Positions 35,630 to 43,533 of a stretch of DNA of 64,000 nucleotides are shown piece after piece. The notes beneath the pieces were generated by a model. That model saw nothing but the letters and a program-made list of their open reading frames with translations. It made no database searches and was not told the origin of the DNA. This DNA comes from Lachnospiraceae bacterium (lineage in GTDB: Bacteria; Bacillota; Clostridia; Lachnospirales; Lachnospiraceae). Both the position numbers and the translations under genes were made by a program. Each line of letters begins with the position of its first letter. Position 1 is the first letter of the stretch. The DNA lies in contig BLLW01000004.1 in NCBI GenBank assembly GCA_011959285.1, forward strand, positions 1 through 64,000, written 5' to 3'.

Positions 35630-35853
35630 TGTATGACCGTGCAGCTTTATTTTCAGGGAAGCTGTCATGGCTGCCCTGTATAAGTGGCGTTTGACGATTG
35701 GGTCTTGCGCAATGGAAATCTGCGAACCGTGTCAGGTTGGGAACAAAGCAGCACTAAGCGGAATCTTCCATGTGCCGCAAGGGCGCCTGATCCTAGTTAA
35801 CTGTACAGGTAACGCATGGCGGCTTCCCCGAGGATAAAGAACACGGTTTCTCA
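35630..35853 (+). ncRNA. ffs: Signal recognition particle RNA (bacterial large type)
   Basis: Scaffold of the signal recognition particle, which binds Ffh. The conserved helix-8 region GTGTCAGGTTGGGAACAAAG then CAGCACTAAGCGG is clear. The GGAA tetraloop is closed by TTG/CAA where Bacillus has TCC/GGA, a compensatory change that supports structure. Upstream AAGTGGCGTTTGACG and downstream CATGTGCCGCAAGGGCGCCTG match the Bacillus scRNA body. The ends ACCGTG (about 35635) and CACGGT (about 35842-35848) pair, giving a long RNA with an Alu domain. End positions are approximate. Confidence 0.92.
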
Positions 35854-35917
35854 TTTCCTGACGTTTATCTACTTATTATACCCTTCTTAGAATCATACTG
35901 CAAGTATATCATCATAA

Positions 35918-36808
35918 CTATAGTTCGACTTTTCGCATATAATATCCAAATTTACCTACCTCCACAGGACCGCCGCATTCAAATCCTTCAAATCCAAACA
36001 TAATGGCAACCATCTTCTCCCTCTCAAAGTAAGTGCCAGGAACCCCCAAATAGAAGCAGGTTCCCTCTCCCTCACCGATTTCCTTATCCGGTCCCAAAAT
36101 CATGTGTCTGTAATTATAAAATCCGTGAAGAAGGAAGCTGTTATTTACCAGCCTCTGATAAGGTGCGCGCAAAATAATAAAATCCTTTGGCTCCACAGAT
36201 AAAAACACTCTGTCATCTCCAAAAGGATGCATGGTCTTATAACATCTTTGCAATTGCTCCCATTTATCTTCCGATGCTACTTCAGGCAGTATTTCCTCAT
36301 GGTAAGAACTCTGCCTGCCCTGCGCCTGCTCTTCCCCCATATCTTCCTCTGTCCTGCTCCTTCTTGCTTCCTCCTTTGGCGCTTCCTCCGCCTTTGGTTC
36401 ATCTGCTGCACATAGTTCAGGCTCCCTTAACGGTGTCTGCAGATGCTCCATCTCTTTCCAGTATCCTGCCACCCACCGCCGTCCGTCCAGACGAATCAAA
36501 ATACCGCTCAAATCATCCTCTGCAAACTCCTCCTCCCCGAACCGCGCATAACCTTCCTGCACCAAAAGGCGTTTTCCTGCATCTGCACGCCCATTCTGAA
36601 CCGGAATCATTCCCCAGGCGATTTCTCTGCTTCCGCCCATAACACGAAGCGGATAAGTGCCATCTCTTAAATCCGTGCCACACTTCATATGTATATCCAA
36701 TAAATAAGCATCCCTCTCCCTAGACACCTTCATGAACCCGGCAGACGCCTTTTTGATTCCCTCCTCATAAAGCGACAGATAAATTATTTTCTTTTCATAT
36801 AAAATCAA
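35918..36808 (-). CDS. DUF6128-like protein of unknown function
   Basis: About 296 residues from the TTG start at 36806-36808 (MILYEKKIIYLSLYEEG), with GGGAGGGATAAGG before it; an ATG start at 36862 is possible but lacks a ribosome-binding site. The N-terminal half is beta-rich; the middle (about 130-185) is an acidic, low-complexity linker (for example EEAPKEEARRSRTEED); the C-terminal part has HGFYNYRHMILGP and YLGVPGTYFEREKMVA. I recall a Lachnospiraceae family of this kind (DUF6128) but cannot confirm. The start region lies within a hairpin (36807-36856). It follows cdaR. Confidence 0.7.
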   Translation of the reverse strand: MILYEKKIIYLSLYEEGIKKASAGFMKVSRERDAYLLDIHMKCGTDLRDGTYPLRVMGGSREIAWGMIPVQNGRADAGKRLLVQEGYARFGEEEFAEDDLSGILIRLDGRRWVAGYWKEMEHLQTPLREPELCAADEPKAEEAPKEEARRSRTEEDMGEEQAQGRQSSYHEEILPEVASEDKWEQLQRCYKTMHPFGDDRVFLSVEPKDFIILRAPYQRLVNNSFLLHGFYNYRHMILGPDKEIGEGEGTCFYLGVPGTYFEREKMVAIMFGFEGFECGGPVEVGKFGYYMRKVEL

Positions 36809-36856
36809 CCTTATCCCTCCCAACAGTTTTCTACTATTGTATTCGGGGATAAGGTT
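36807..36856 (-). promoter_or_regulatory. Hairpin over the start of the DUF6128-like gene
   Basis: AACCTTATCCC (36807-36817 on the plus strand) is the exact reverse complement of GGGATAAGGTT (36846-36856), 11 bp. On the minus-strand RNA the second arm contains the ribosome-binding site GGGAGGGATAAGG and touches the TTG start, and is followed by GATTTTATAT. It could be the cdaR terminator or a translational switch. Confidence 0.6.
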
Positions 36857-36886
36857 GTTCATGTCTGCAATCTAAAGTTTTGCCTT

Positions 36887-37975
36887 TCAGCGCTTTTCAA
36901 ATTCTAAATACTTCATGTAATTATATACCATCATGGCAATCTTAAATGTAAGCGCATCATCAAAGGTCCGCACATCAAGACCCGTGCTCTTCTGAAGTTT
37001 TTCTACCCTGTATACCAATGTATTTCGATGTACGAACAGCTGTCTTGATGTCTCAGAAACATTCAGATTGTTTTCAAAAAATTTATTGATAGTGGAAATG
37101 ATTTCTTCATCGAAAGTCCCAGGATCGTTTTCCCCAAATATCTCATCAATAAAAATTTTGCAAAGGTTCGCCGGAAGCTGATAAATCAGCCGTCCTATGC
37201 CAAGACTCCCATAAGAATTTACTTTCTTTTCCACATAAAAGATTTTTCCCACTTCAAGCGCCATCATGGCTTCCTTGTAAGACTTGGACACATCCTTGAG
37301 CTCCTGCACCACGGTTCCATACGCCACCCTGACATTCATCATCGCTTCCGTACTCATCATATCCACGATTGTCTGGGCAGTATGTTCTAAATACCCGCTC
37401 CCGTCCCTTGGTCCCAAAGCTTTGATCAAAACCACATTATTTTCATCCACCGCTGTGACAAAATCACCCGACTGCATAGAAAATAACCCTCGCAGCAATT
37501 CTGCCGCCGCATTATCCTTTTCCATTTTAGTCTCAATAATATACACCACCCGGGGAACCGCCGCCTCAATATGGAGCTTTTTGGCACGATTATACACATC
37601 CACCAAGAGAAGATTGTCCATCAAAAGATTCTGGAAAAAGTTATTGCGGTCAAGGCGCTCCTTATACGCCATAATGAGCTGCTGAATCTGACTCACCGCT
37701 ATCTTTCCAATCATATGCGCCTGATCGCTGTTCCCTCTCGCCGCCAGGATATAGGTAAGTTCTCCCTCATCCATGACCTTAAGCAGATGATCCTTCCCAA
37801 TCGTCTGACTACCGGCAGGCGAATCGGCGAATCCTCTGATCAGCTCTCCCGATATCACATCCCCCTCAAAGGTCGATGCAACTTCCGTCCCATCCAGATC
37901 ATATACTGCCAAATTAACCTTCGTGAGAGCGCGCAGCTCCTCAATGCAGTTTTCTATTACCTGTGCTGTAATCAT
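36887..37975 (-). CDS. CdaR/PucR-type transcriptional regulator
   Basis: A 362-residue regulator. The N-terminus resembles the sugar-diacid sensing domain (MITAQVIENCIEEL), followed by a long middle region, and a C-terminal PucR-like helix-turn-helix with ENNLNVSETSRQLFVHRNT and LVYRVEKLQKSTGLDVRTF. Such proteins activate genes for sugar diacids or purines, or respond to other metabolites. It is preceded by the unusual promoter with an inverted repeat at 38011-38127. Its target genes are unknown; the nearest downstream gene is the DUF6128-like one. Confidence 0.88.
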   Translation of the reverse strand: MITAQVIENCIEELRALTKVNLAVYDLDGTEVASTFEGDVISGELIRGFADSPAGSQTIGKDHLLKVMDEGELTYILAARGNSDQAHMIGKIAVSQIQQLIMAYKERLDRNNFFQNLLMDNLLLVDVYNRAKKLHIEAAVPRVVYIIETKMEKDNAAAELLRGLFSMQSGDFVTAVDENNVVLIKALGPRDGSGYLEHTAQTIVDMMSTEAMMNVRVAYGTVVQELKDVSKSYKEAMMALEVGKIFYVEKKVNSYGSLGIGRLIYQLPANLCKIFIDEIFGENDPGTFDEEIISTINKFFENNLNVSETSRQLFVHRNTLVYRVEKLQKSTGLDVRTFDDALTFKIAMMVYNYMKYLEFEKR

Positions 37976-38004
37976 CCTTTCACGCCCCTTCCCAATCTAA
38001 ATAC

Positions 38005-38034
38005 AGTATACCAAACCATGCCATCCCATTGCAA
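38005..38034 (-). promoter_or_regulatory. Promoter of cdaR-type gene
   Basis: On the minus strand, TTGCAA (38029-38034), an 18-bp spacer and TATACT (38005-38010). The spacer consists almost entirely of one arm (38011-38027) of a long inverted repeat, so a protein binding that arm would block RNA polymerase. Confidence 0.7.
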
Positions 38035-38127
38035 CAAATTAATTGGTTCATTCTTGCCGTTAGGGGGGGAGATGCCGAACAGGCGACAGGCGGGTTTCCG
38101 GCGTGGTCGCGGGATGGCATGTTTTGG
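38011..38127. repeat. 17-bp inverted repeat pair at the cdaR promoter
   Basis: CCAAACCATGCCATCCC (38011-38027) and GGGATGGCATGTTTTGG (38111-38127) are reverse complements with one mismatch; their centres are 100 bp apart. The interior is GC-rich on one side (GGCGACAGGCGGGTTTCCGG). One arm lies between the -35 and -10 boxes. Possible paired operators, or remnant of a mobile palindrome. Confidence 0.78.
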
Positions 38128-38140
38128 CTAAGCATAATAA

Positions 38141-38162
38141 AAGGGATGCCGAAGCATCCCTT
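38141..38162. terminator. Terminator of the stand-alone sugar ATPase gene
   Basis: AAGGGATGC, loop CGAA, GCATCCCTT. On the minus strand it ends in CTTTTATTAT, just after the ATPase stop codon. Confidence 0.9.
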
Positions 38163-38176
38163 TGTGAATATTATGA

Positions 38177-39286
38177 TTAGTTTGTGATTGTCTGTTCTGT
38201 TTCTTTGTCGAATACGTGAATCTTTTCAACGTCAAATGCAAATTTAACAGAATCGCCAGGTCTTGCTGTTGTACGGGAGTCAACTCTTGCTGTGAGCGGG
38301 AACTCAGCCAAATCAAAGTATAAGTAAACTTCTGCACCAAGTAATTCATAAACCTTGATAGTTGATTCAAATGAACATTTAGCTGTCTGAAGGAACATCT
38401 CTGAATCATAGACATCTTCAGGACGAATACCAAAAGTAACTGTCTTTCCAGCATAACCGCCGTCAATCAGCTTTTTGGATTTTGCAGCAGGAAGAGGAAT
38501 ACTGCTTCCAGCAACCTTAAGACTTGCAACGTCGCCATTTACTTCTACAACAGCATCAAGGAAGTTCATCTGAGGAGATCCCATGAATCCGGCAACGAAT
38601 AAGTTAGCGGGCTTCTCGTACAGATTCTGAGGTGTATCTACCTGCTGAACAACGCCGTCCTTCATAACTACGATTCTATCGCCAAGTGTCATAGCTTCTG
38701 TCTGGTCATGTGTTACGTAGATAATGGTAGTTCCTAATCTCTGATGTAATTTAGCAATCTCAATACGCATCTGTACACGGAGTTTTGCATCCAAGTTGGA
38801 AAGAGGTTCATCCATAAGGAATACCTTAGGATTACGAACGATTGCACGCCCCATGGCAACACGCTGTCTCTGACCGCCGGATAAAGCCTTCGGCTTACGA
38901 TCAAGAAGCGCTGTCAAGTCAAGAATCTTAGCTGCTTCTTTAACCATCTTATCAATTTCATCTTTCGGAACTTTTCTTAACTTAAGACCGAAAGCCATAT
39001 TGTCGTATACTGACATATGAGGATACAGAGCGTAGTTCTGGAATACCATTGCAATATCTCTATCCTTAGGTTCAACATCATTAACAACTCTGTCACCGAT
39101 TCTCAGTTCGCCGGAAGAGATGTCTTCCAGACCTGCAACCATACGAAGTGTAGTGGACTTACCACATCCTGAAGGTCCTACAAAGATGATGAACTCCTGA
39201 TCCTTTATCTCAAGGTTGAAGTCTTTTACAGCCTCAAATCCATTCGGATATACCTTGCAGATATTTTTTAAAGATAAACTTGCCAT
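38177..39286 (-). CDS. Stand-alone sugar ABC transporter ATPase (MsmK/UgpC type)
   Basis: A 369-residue ATPase with GPSGCGKST, FQNYALYPHMSV, LSGGQRQR, VFLMDEPLSNLDA and VTHDQTEAMTLGDR, then the C-terminal TOBE regulatory domain (NFLDAVVEVNGDV). Unlike the copy at 11345 it has no permease or binding-protein neighbours and has its own promoter and terminator. In Firmicutes, such an MsmK-like ATPase serves several ABC importers. The starch transporter (29678-32679) lacks one, so this is the likely partner; that is inference. Confidence 0.93.
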   Translation of the reverse strand: MASLSLKNICKVYPNGFEAVKDFNLEIKDQEFIIFVGPSGCGKSTTLRMVAGLEDISSGELRIGDRVVNDVEPKDRDIAMVFQNYALYPHMSVYDNMAFGLKLRKVPKDEIDKMVKEAAKILDLTALLDRKPKALSGGQRQRVAMGRAIVRNPKVFLMDEPLSNLDAKLRVQMRIEIAKLHQRLGTTIIYVTHDQTEAMTLGDRIVVMKDGVVQQVDTPQNLYEKPANLFVAGFMGSPQMNFLDAVVEVNGDVASLKVAGSSIPLPAAKSKKLIDGGYAGKTVTFGIRPEDVYDSEMFLQTAKCSFESTIKVYELLGAEVYLYFDLAEFPLTARVDSRTTARPGDSVKFAFDVEKIHVFDKETEQTITN

Positions 39287-39333
39287 TTTATTTGCCTCCT
39301 TAGAATATTTGATTCATAATCAAGTCTGAAATC

Positions 39334-39362
39334 AGTATACATGAGTTTAGCACTTCTGCCTA
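39334..39362 (-). promoter_or_regulatory. Putative promoter of the stand-alone ATPase gene
   Basis: On the minus strand, TAGGCA (39357-39362, weak), a 17-bp spacer and TATACT (39334-39339), about 50 bp before the start. Confidence 0.5.
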
Positions 39363-39410
39363 TGCCACTATTACACAAAGATTTTCTTCTTCCATAGACA
39401 CTTTGTACAA

Positions 39411-40886
39411 TTATTCTTTTCTGTCTCGGTCATCGTAAAAGGCAAGCTGATTCTTTCCTCTTTTCTTTGCCTTATATAGGGCTTGGTCAGCAGCTTTGTA
39501 CAGAGATTCAAAATCACTGCCATGGGTGGGAAAAACAGCTGCGCCAATACTCGCCGTGGCAGAATACTTGACATACTCACCAACTTGGAAATCTTCAAAG
39601 AACTGTATCAACTTTTTGGACTCCCTTAACGTATTTTTATCCTCCTTCAAATCCTTCAAAAAAATCGTAAACTCATCTCCACCTGTACGCCCTATGATAT
39701 CGGTAACCCTAAAATTGACCCCAATTCGCTTGCCTAATGTGCGGAGAACCTCATCTCCAAAAGCATGCCCAAGAGTATCATTGATTTTCTTAAAATTATC
39801 AATGTCAAGAACAAACATCATTGCCAGCGAATCTGGATAATCCTTTATGTATTCCTTAATCTTTCGCTCTGTTGCCAACTTATTATTAAGACCGGTAAGA
39901 AGATCCGTATCTGCTTTTTCCTGCAGTGTCTTACTCTTTTCTGCGTTTCGCCTTTTACCTATAATGTTTCCAATCACATAGACCAGGAAAAATACGACCA
40001 CAACGCTAAGAAGCTGAATCATCATCAATAGAACATTTCCCCATATTCCGTTCTGCTTAGAGTCCACATATTTCTGATCCACTCCCATCACCAGATTCCA
40101 GTCATTAATACCAATGGGCGTAAAAACAAGTGTCTTCTCCTCGCCATTTACAGAAAGCTTCACGCTGTCCGTACTGCCATTTTGCATTGCGACCTTTGCC
40201 TGGGTACCGGCATTTTGAAATTTACGGTCAATCCCTGCCCATATATTCCCATCCTTTAAAAAGCTGCTTCCCGATTCACCATGGGAAAGAATGTTTCCAT
40301 CTTTATCCACCATAACGGCAAATGATGTATTCCCATACTGCTGATTGACTTTAATCAGATTTTTGATCCGTTTTACAGAATAAAACAAAAATAAATTGCC
40401 TTCATCTTCTGATACAGGAACAATCATCTGTATTGCAGGAATACCCAGTATATCATCATCTGGCAGATATTTATACACTACATCCGGCATCGTTTCCAAA
40501 TCTTCATCATAAATTCTTCCCTCGAAGCTTGTGTACTCGCCATCCTTTTCAATAAATGCTTCCTTTCCATTGACGTAAACCACCTCATAGACCTGCGTCT
40601 GATCCACAAGCGCTTTCAGAAGCAGCGTTGTGGTATCTGTCCTTCTTGGCGGCTGCTCTCCAATCACTTGTGCCGCCGTCTCGCCTGCATCACGAATGCC
40701 CTGAAGCTCATTCATCACTCTCAATGCATATTTCTGCGCGGTCTCTTCCAACTCTCTTTCAATTGCCTCACCTGCATCTTTGCGAATTTCAACGGAAAAC
40801 CTTAACAGCATAATTGTAATTACAATTATTGCGCATATAAGCGGTATCAACCATTGTAAAATTATTCTGCCTCGTTCTTCTTTCAT
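39411..40886 (-). CDS. Cache-domain diguanylate cyclase (GGDEF)
   Basis: Makes cyclic di-GMP. 491 residues from the start MKEERGRIILQW at 40884-40886, chosen for the upstream GGAGAG and the ATGA overlap with the preceding gene. Membrane segment about 9-30, extracellular Cache-type sensor about 35-270, second membrane segment about 280-303, then the GGDEF domain with the intact active site RTGGDEFTIFL. An RxxD inhibitory site (RVTD) lies five residues before GGDEF, so product inhibition is likely. No EAL domain. Partner phosphodiesterase is the HD-GYP gene two genes upstream. Confidence 0.93.
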   Translation of the reverse strand: MKEERGRIILQWLIPLICAIIVITIMLLRFSVEIRKDAGEAIERELEETAQKYALRVMNELQGIRDAGETAAQVIGEQPPRRTDTTTLLLKALVDQTQVYEVVYVNGKEAFIEKDGEYTSFEGRIYDEDLETMPDVVYKYLPDDDILGIPAIQMIVPVSEDEGNLFLFYSVKRIKNLIKVNQQYGNTSFAVMVDKDGNILSHGESGSSFLKDGNIWAGIDRKFQNAGTQAKVAMQNGSTDSVKLSVNGEEKTLVFTPIGINDWNLVMGVDQKYVDSKQNGIWGNVLLMMIQLLSVVVVFFLVYVIGNIIGKRRNAEKSKTLQEKADTDLLTGLNNKLATERKIKEYIKDYPDSLAMMFVLDIDNFKKINDTLGHAFGDEVLRTLGKRIGVNFRVTDIIGRTGGDEFTIFLKDLKEDKNTLRESKKLIQFFEDFQVGEYVKYSATASIGAAVFPTHGSDFESLYKAADQALYKAKKRGKNQLAFYDDRDRKE

Positions 40887-41566
40887 TTTATGCTCTCCGT
40901 ACGATCCGTTTCCTCTATAGAATCCGATGCCCACTCACCGTCTCCTGTATCTTCTTCCGGCTCAAACCGTTTAAAAGTCTTGTTATAAAGAAGGGCACAC
41001 ACAAAAGCGGGTCCTGATATTCCCAACACAAATACAATGGGAAACGCCCGGAAAAAGAAAATCAGTATGACAGCCGGAACTGCCCAGCATACCATCATCA
41101 GAATCGTTTTTGGAAGACTGAGTATTCCCATAAACAAAGAATTTTTAAAGGTATGCTTAATGGAATTTTCAAACTTTGCCAATACAGGAAATACGTGCAT
41201 AGTGGCAAATATCATAATAAATGCCACTACCGCCAAAGCAGTCCGGAACCATGAGGGGAATGCCACAGTAGAATAATTAAGTATGAAAGCATCTCCTGCC
41301 AGTATACCCACAATCACAAGAAGAACCAACCAAATTAAAGTTGCCTGTTTAAAATTCTGCTTGAAGGATCTAAAAAAAGCTCTGGTTATATAACCTTCCT
41401 CATTTCTGACCATCTTTAATACCACGTAATTCAAAGCCGTCATGGATGCTCCAATTGTGATAATAGGGATGCAGCAAATCATCGTCAATATGTTTAAATA
41501 AATCAAATCTGCAAATTTATTCAAAAAACTGAACAGTGGGCTCTCCAAATCAAATAATTTTCCCAT
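40883..41566 (-). CDS. YesL-like (DUF624) membrane protein
   Basis: A 227-residue protein with five to six membrane segments, starting MGKLFDLESPLFSFLNKF at 41564-41566 (AGAGGAAG upstream). The pattern LIYLNILTMICCIPIITIGASMTALNYV is typical of DUF624/YesL. These proteins usually accompany YesM/YesN and sugar transporters, and their role is unknown. Here it sits in an operon between an HD-GYP gene and a GGDEF gene (4-bp overlap with the latter), an uncommon context. Confidence 0.87.
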   Translation of the reverse strand: MGKLFDLESPLFSFLNKFADLIYLNILTMICCIPIITIGASMTALNYVVLKMVRNEEGYITRAFFRSFKQNFKQATLIWLVLLVIVGILAGDAFILNYSTVAFPSWFRTALAVVAFIMIFATMHVFPVLAKFENSIKHTFKNSLFMGILSLPKTILMMVCWAVPAVILIFFFRAFPIVFVLGISGPAFVCALLYNKTFKRFEPEEDTGDGEWASDSIEETDRTESIK

Positions 41567-41597
41567 AATCACTCTTCCTCTTCTGCGGCTTTCGACA

Positions 41598-42851
41598 TCA
41601 ACGTTCCTTCAGCTTCTCTGAAACCTGGCTATACTGCTGATTCAACTTTTTGTATGTACTCATAGTTTCTTCCGCCCTTACACTTACATATTCCATAATT
41701 TCATTATAGCAGTCAAAGAATATTTTTGAAATTGCTTTATTGTATTTTCCGGCTACTGTCTCTTTTCTTATCAATTCAAGGATTTCTTCGTCTTTAAACG
41801 CAGGTCTGTATGCTTTACTTCCCATAAGTGCATTGACAGCATCAGCAAATTGCACAATCTGCTGGCTCTTGTTCATCTGTATTTCTTTAAGTCCTCTAGG
41901 ATACCCACTTCCATCGCACCGTTCATGGTGTGCTGCCACAATCTCCACGACCTCATCCGCCATACGATTCTTTAAAACCCTTTCCGCCAGATGGACATGC
42001 ATTTTAACCTTTTCATATTCCTCTGACGTAAGGCTTCTAGGGGCGCCTGTAATCAAATTGGGAACGGCAAGCATGCCGATATCATGAAGCAGTGCCCCAT
42101 AATAAAGCTGTTCTTTTTCCAGAACGCTTAAACCTGCCTTTTCTCCAATCACTTCTGAAATGCACATACAGACCACAGATCCTACCACTGCAGCCTCTCT
42201 CCTAAATCCTTGACAATATGTAAGCATCTCCATAAACTTCTTTTTATCTTCATTGGTAAAAATCATATATCCAATGATATCGTCCAATTCTTCCTTATAT
42301 GCGCCGCTTTTCACTTTCCGCAGTACATCATACTTTTGCACGGTTTCCTCAAACAGCTTCAGCGCTTCCCCGCTGATTACAGTCCCCGCCTGTTTCTGAA
42401 ACATTTTGACATCAAATTTTTCTCCCAGAGCCAGCGAAAAGATATCTACCTTTTCGGCAAGACTTAACGCCGCAGCAATATCCTTGTACTCATAATTCAT
42501 CGCTTCTAACTGAGAGTAATCGGTATGATGATGGAGGATGATCGTAGCAAGTTCGCTCAAAGGTGAAAGATGCTTAAATACCAGATATCCATATGCGACA
42601 TGTGCCATCGTCTCTTTACATTCATAACGAATCATTTCTTTTGGGTTTTCTGTCTTATACGCACCGATGTCGTGAAGAGACGCCAGAAATACAAAGTCGG
42701 CTAATTCAAATTTTTCATAACCTCCTTTGCACTCCAACATCTTATATAAATAATACGCCACTCTGGAGCCGTGATCCATTACCCTGCGGTCAATCAGCTT
42801 GAGAGTATCCCGCATCAACAGAAAAATATCCTTACTGTGAATATATTCCAT
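41598..42851 (-). CDS. Double HD-domain protein with HD-GYP (cyclic-di-GMP phosphodiesterase)
   Basis: 417 residues from the start MEYIHSKDIFLL at 42849-42851. The N-terminal HD domain has DHGSRVAYYLY, LASLHDIGAY, HVAYGYLVF and ILHHHTDY. The C-terminal HD-GYP domain has LLHDIGMLAVPNL, HVHLAERVL, HHERCDGSGYPRGL, matching the HHExxDGxGYP signature. No membrane segment is visible, so it acts in the cytoplasm. It likely hydrolyses cyclic di-GMP made by the GGDEF protein in the same operon; the N-terminal HD may be a second or regulatory site. Confidence 0.92.
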   Translation of the reverse strand: MEYIHSKDIFLLMRDTLKLIDRRVMDHGSRVAYYLYKMLECKGGYEKFELADFVFLASLHDIGAYKTENPKEMIRYECKETMAHVAYGYLVFKHLSPLSELATIILHHHTDYSQLEAMNYEYKDIAAALSLAEKVDIFSLALGEKFDVKMFQKQAGTVISGEALKLFEETVQKYDVLRKVKSGAYKEELDDIIGYMIFTNEDKKKFMEMLTYCQGFRREAAVVGSVVCMCISEVIGEKAGLSVLEKEQLYYGALLHDIGMLAVPNLITGAPRSLTSEEYEKVKMHVHLAERVLKNRMADEVVEIVAAHHERCDGSGYPRGLKEIQMNKSQQIVQFADAVNALMGSKAYRPAFKDEEILELIRKETVAGKYNKAISKIFFDCYNEIMEYVSVRAEETMSTYKKLNQQYSQVSEKLKER

Positions 42852-42902
42852 ACGCCTCACCTGCATTCATAATATGATTTTTGTTTCTGTGACATATATA
42901 AT

Positions 42903-43400
42903 TTACTGTTCTGCCTTTGCTTCCGAAAAGATGTATTCCATTGGCGTATATCTAATCCCGTCCTGCTGTCTTTCCGGACCAAGGTCTTTAAAACCAATCC
43001 GATGATAAAATGCCACCCCGTAAGGTGATGCATTAACTGTAATACGCGGTTTGCTTAACTCCTTTTTTACATAATCCGCCATACTTTTCATTAACGCTCT
43101 TCCAATTCCATGTCTGTGGTAATTTTTATCCACAAACAAAAGGGATATGTGCATCTCATTACGCAGGGTAATCATCCCTACAATCCTGCCCTGATCATAT
43201 GCTGCCATCATCTGGTATCTACCCATTACAAACAGACGCCTAAGCCCTGAATCTGTAATAAAGTCCTCAAAGCTCCTGACTCCTTCCATCGTATAGTCAT
43301 CTGCTTCAAAGTCTAAAAAGGTCTTCCACGCAAGCCCCATGGCTTCTTCCCAGTCATCCTGGTCCGCAAAGCGCACTTCATAAGGTATTTCCTGCTCCAT
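42903..43400 (-). CDS. GNAT family N-acetyltransferase
   Basis: A 165-residue acetyl-CoA-dependent transferase starting MEQEIPYEVRFAD at 43398-43400 (GAAAGGG upstream). The acetyl-CoA loop is NYHRHGIGRALMKSM. Strands around MITLRNEMHISLLFVD and the late ASPYGVAFYHRIGF complete the GNAT core. Substrate unknown. Confidence 0.9.
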   Translation of the reverse strand: MEQEIPYEVRFADQDDWEEAMGLAWKTFLDFEADDYTMEGVRSFEDFITDSGLRRLFVMGRYQMMAAYDQGRIVGMITLRNEMHISLLFVDKNYHRHGIGRALMKSMADYVKKELSKPRITVNASPYGVAFYHRIGFKDLGPERQQDGIRYTPMEYIFSEAKAEQ

Positions 43401-43533
43401 TGCTTTATCCCTTTCTGCACCATTATTATCACTATAACAGATAATACATGATTTTACAATCAAAGGAATTTTTAGAATTAATCCATTTTGCCTTTAACTG
43501 TATTATAGCGTAAATCCAGATTGTTTTCCAGTA

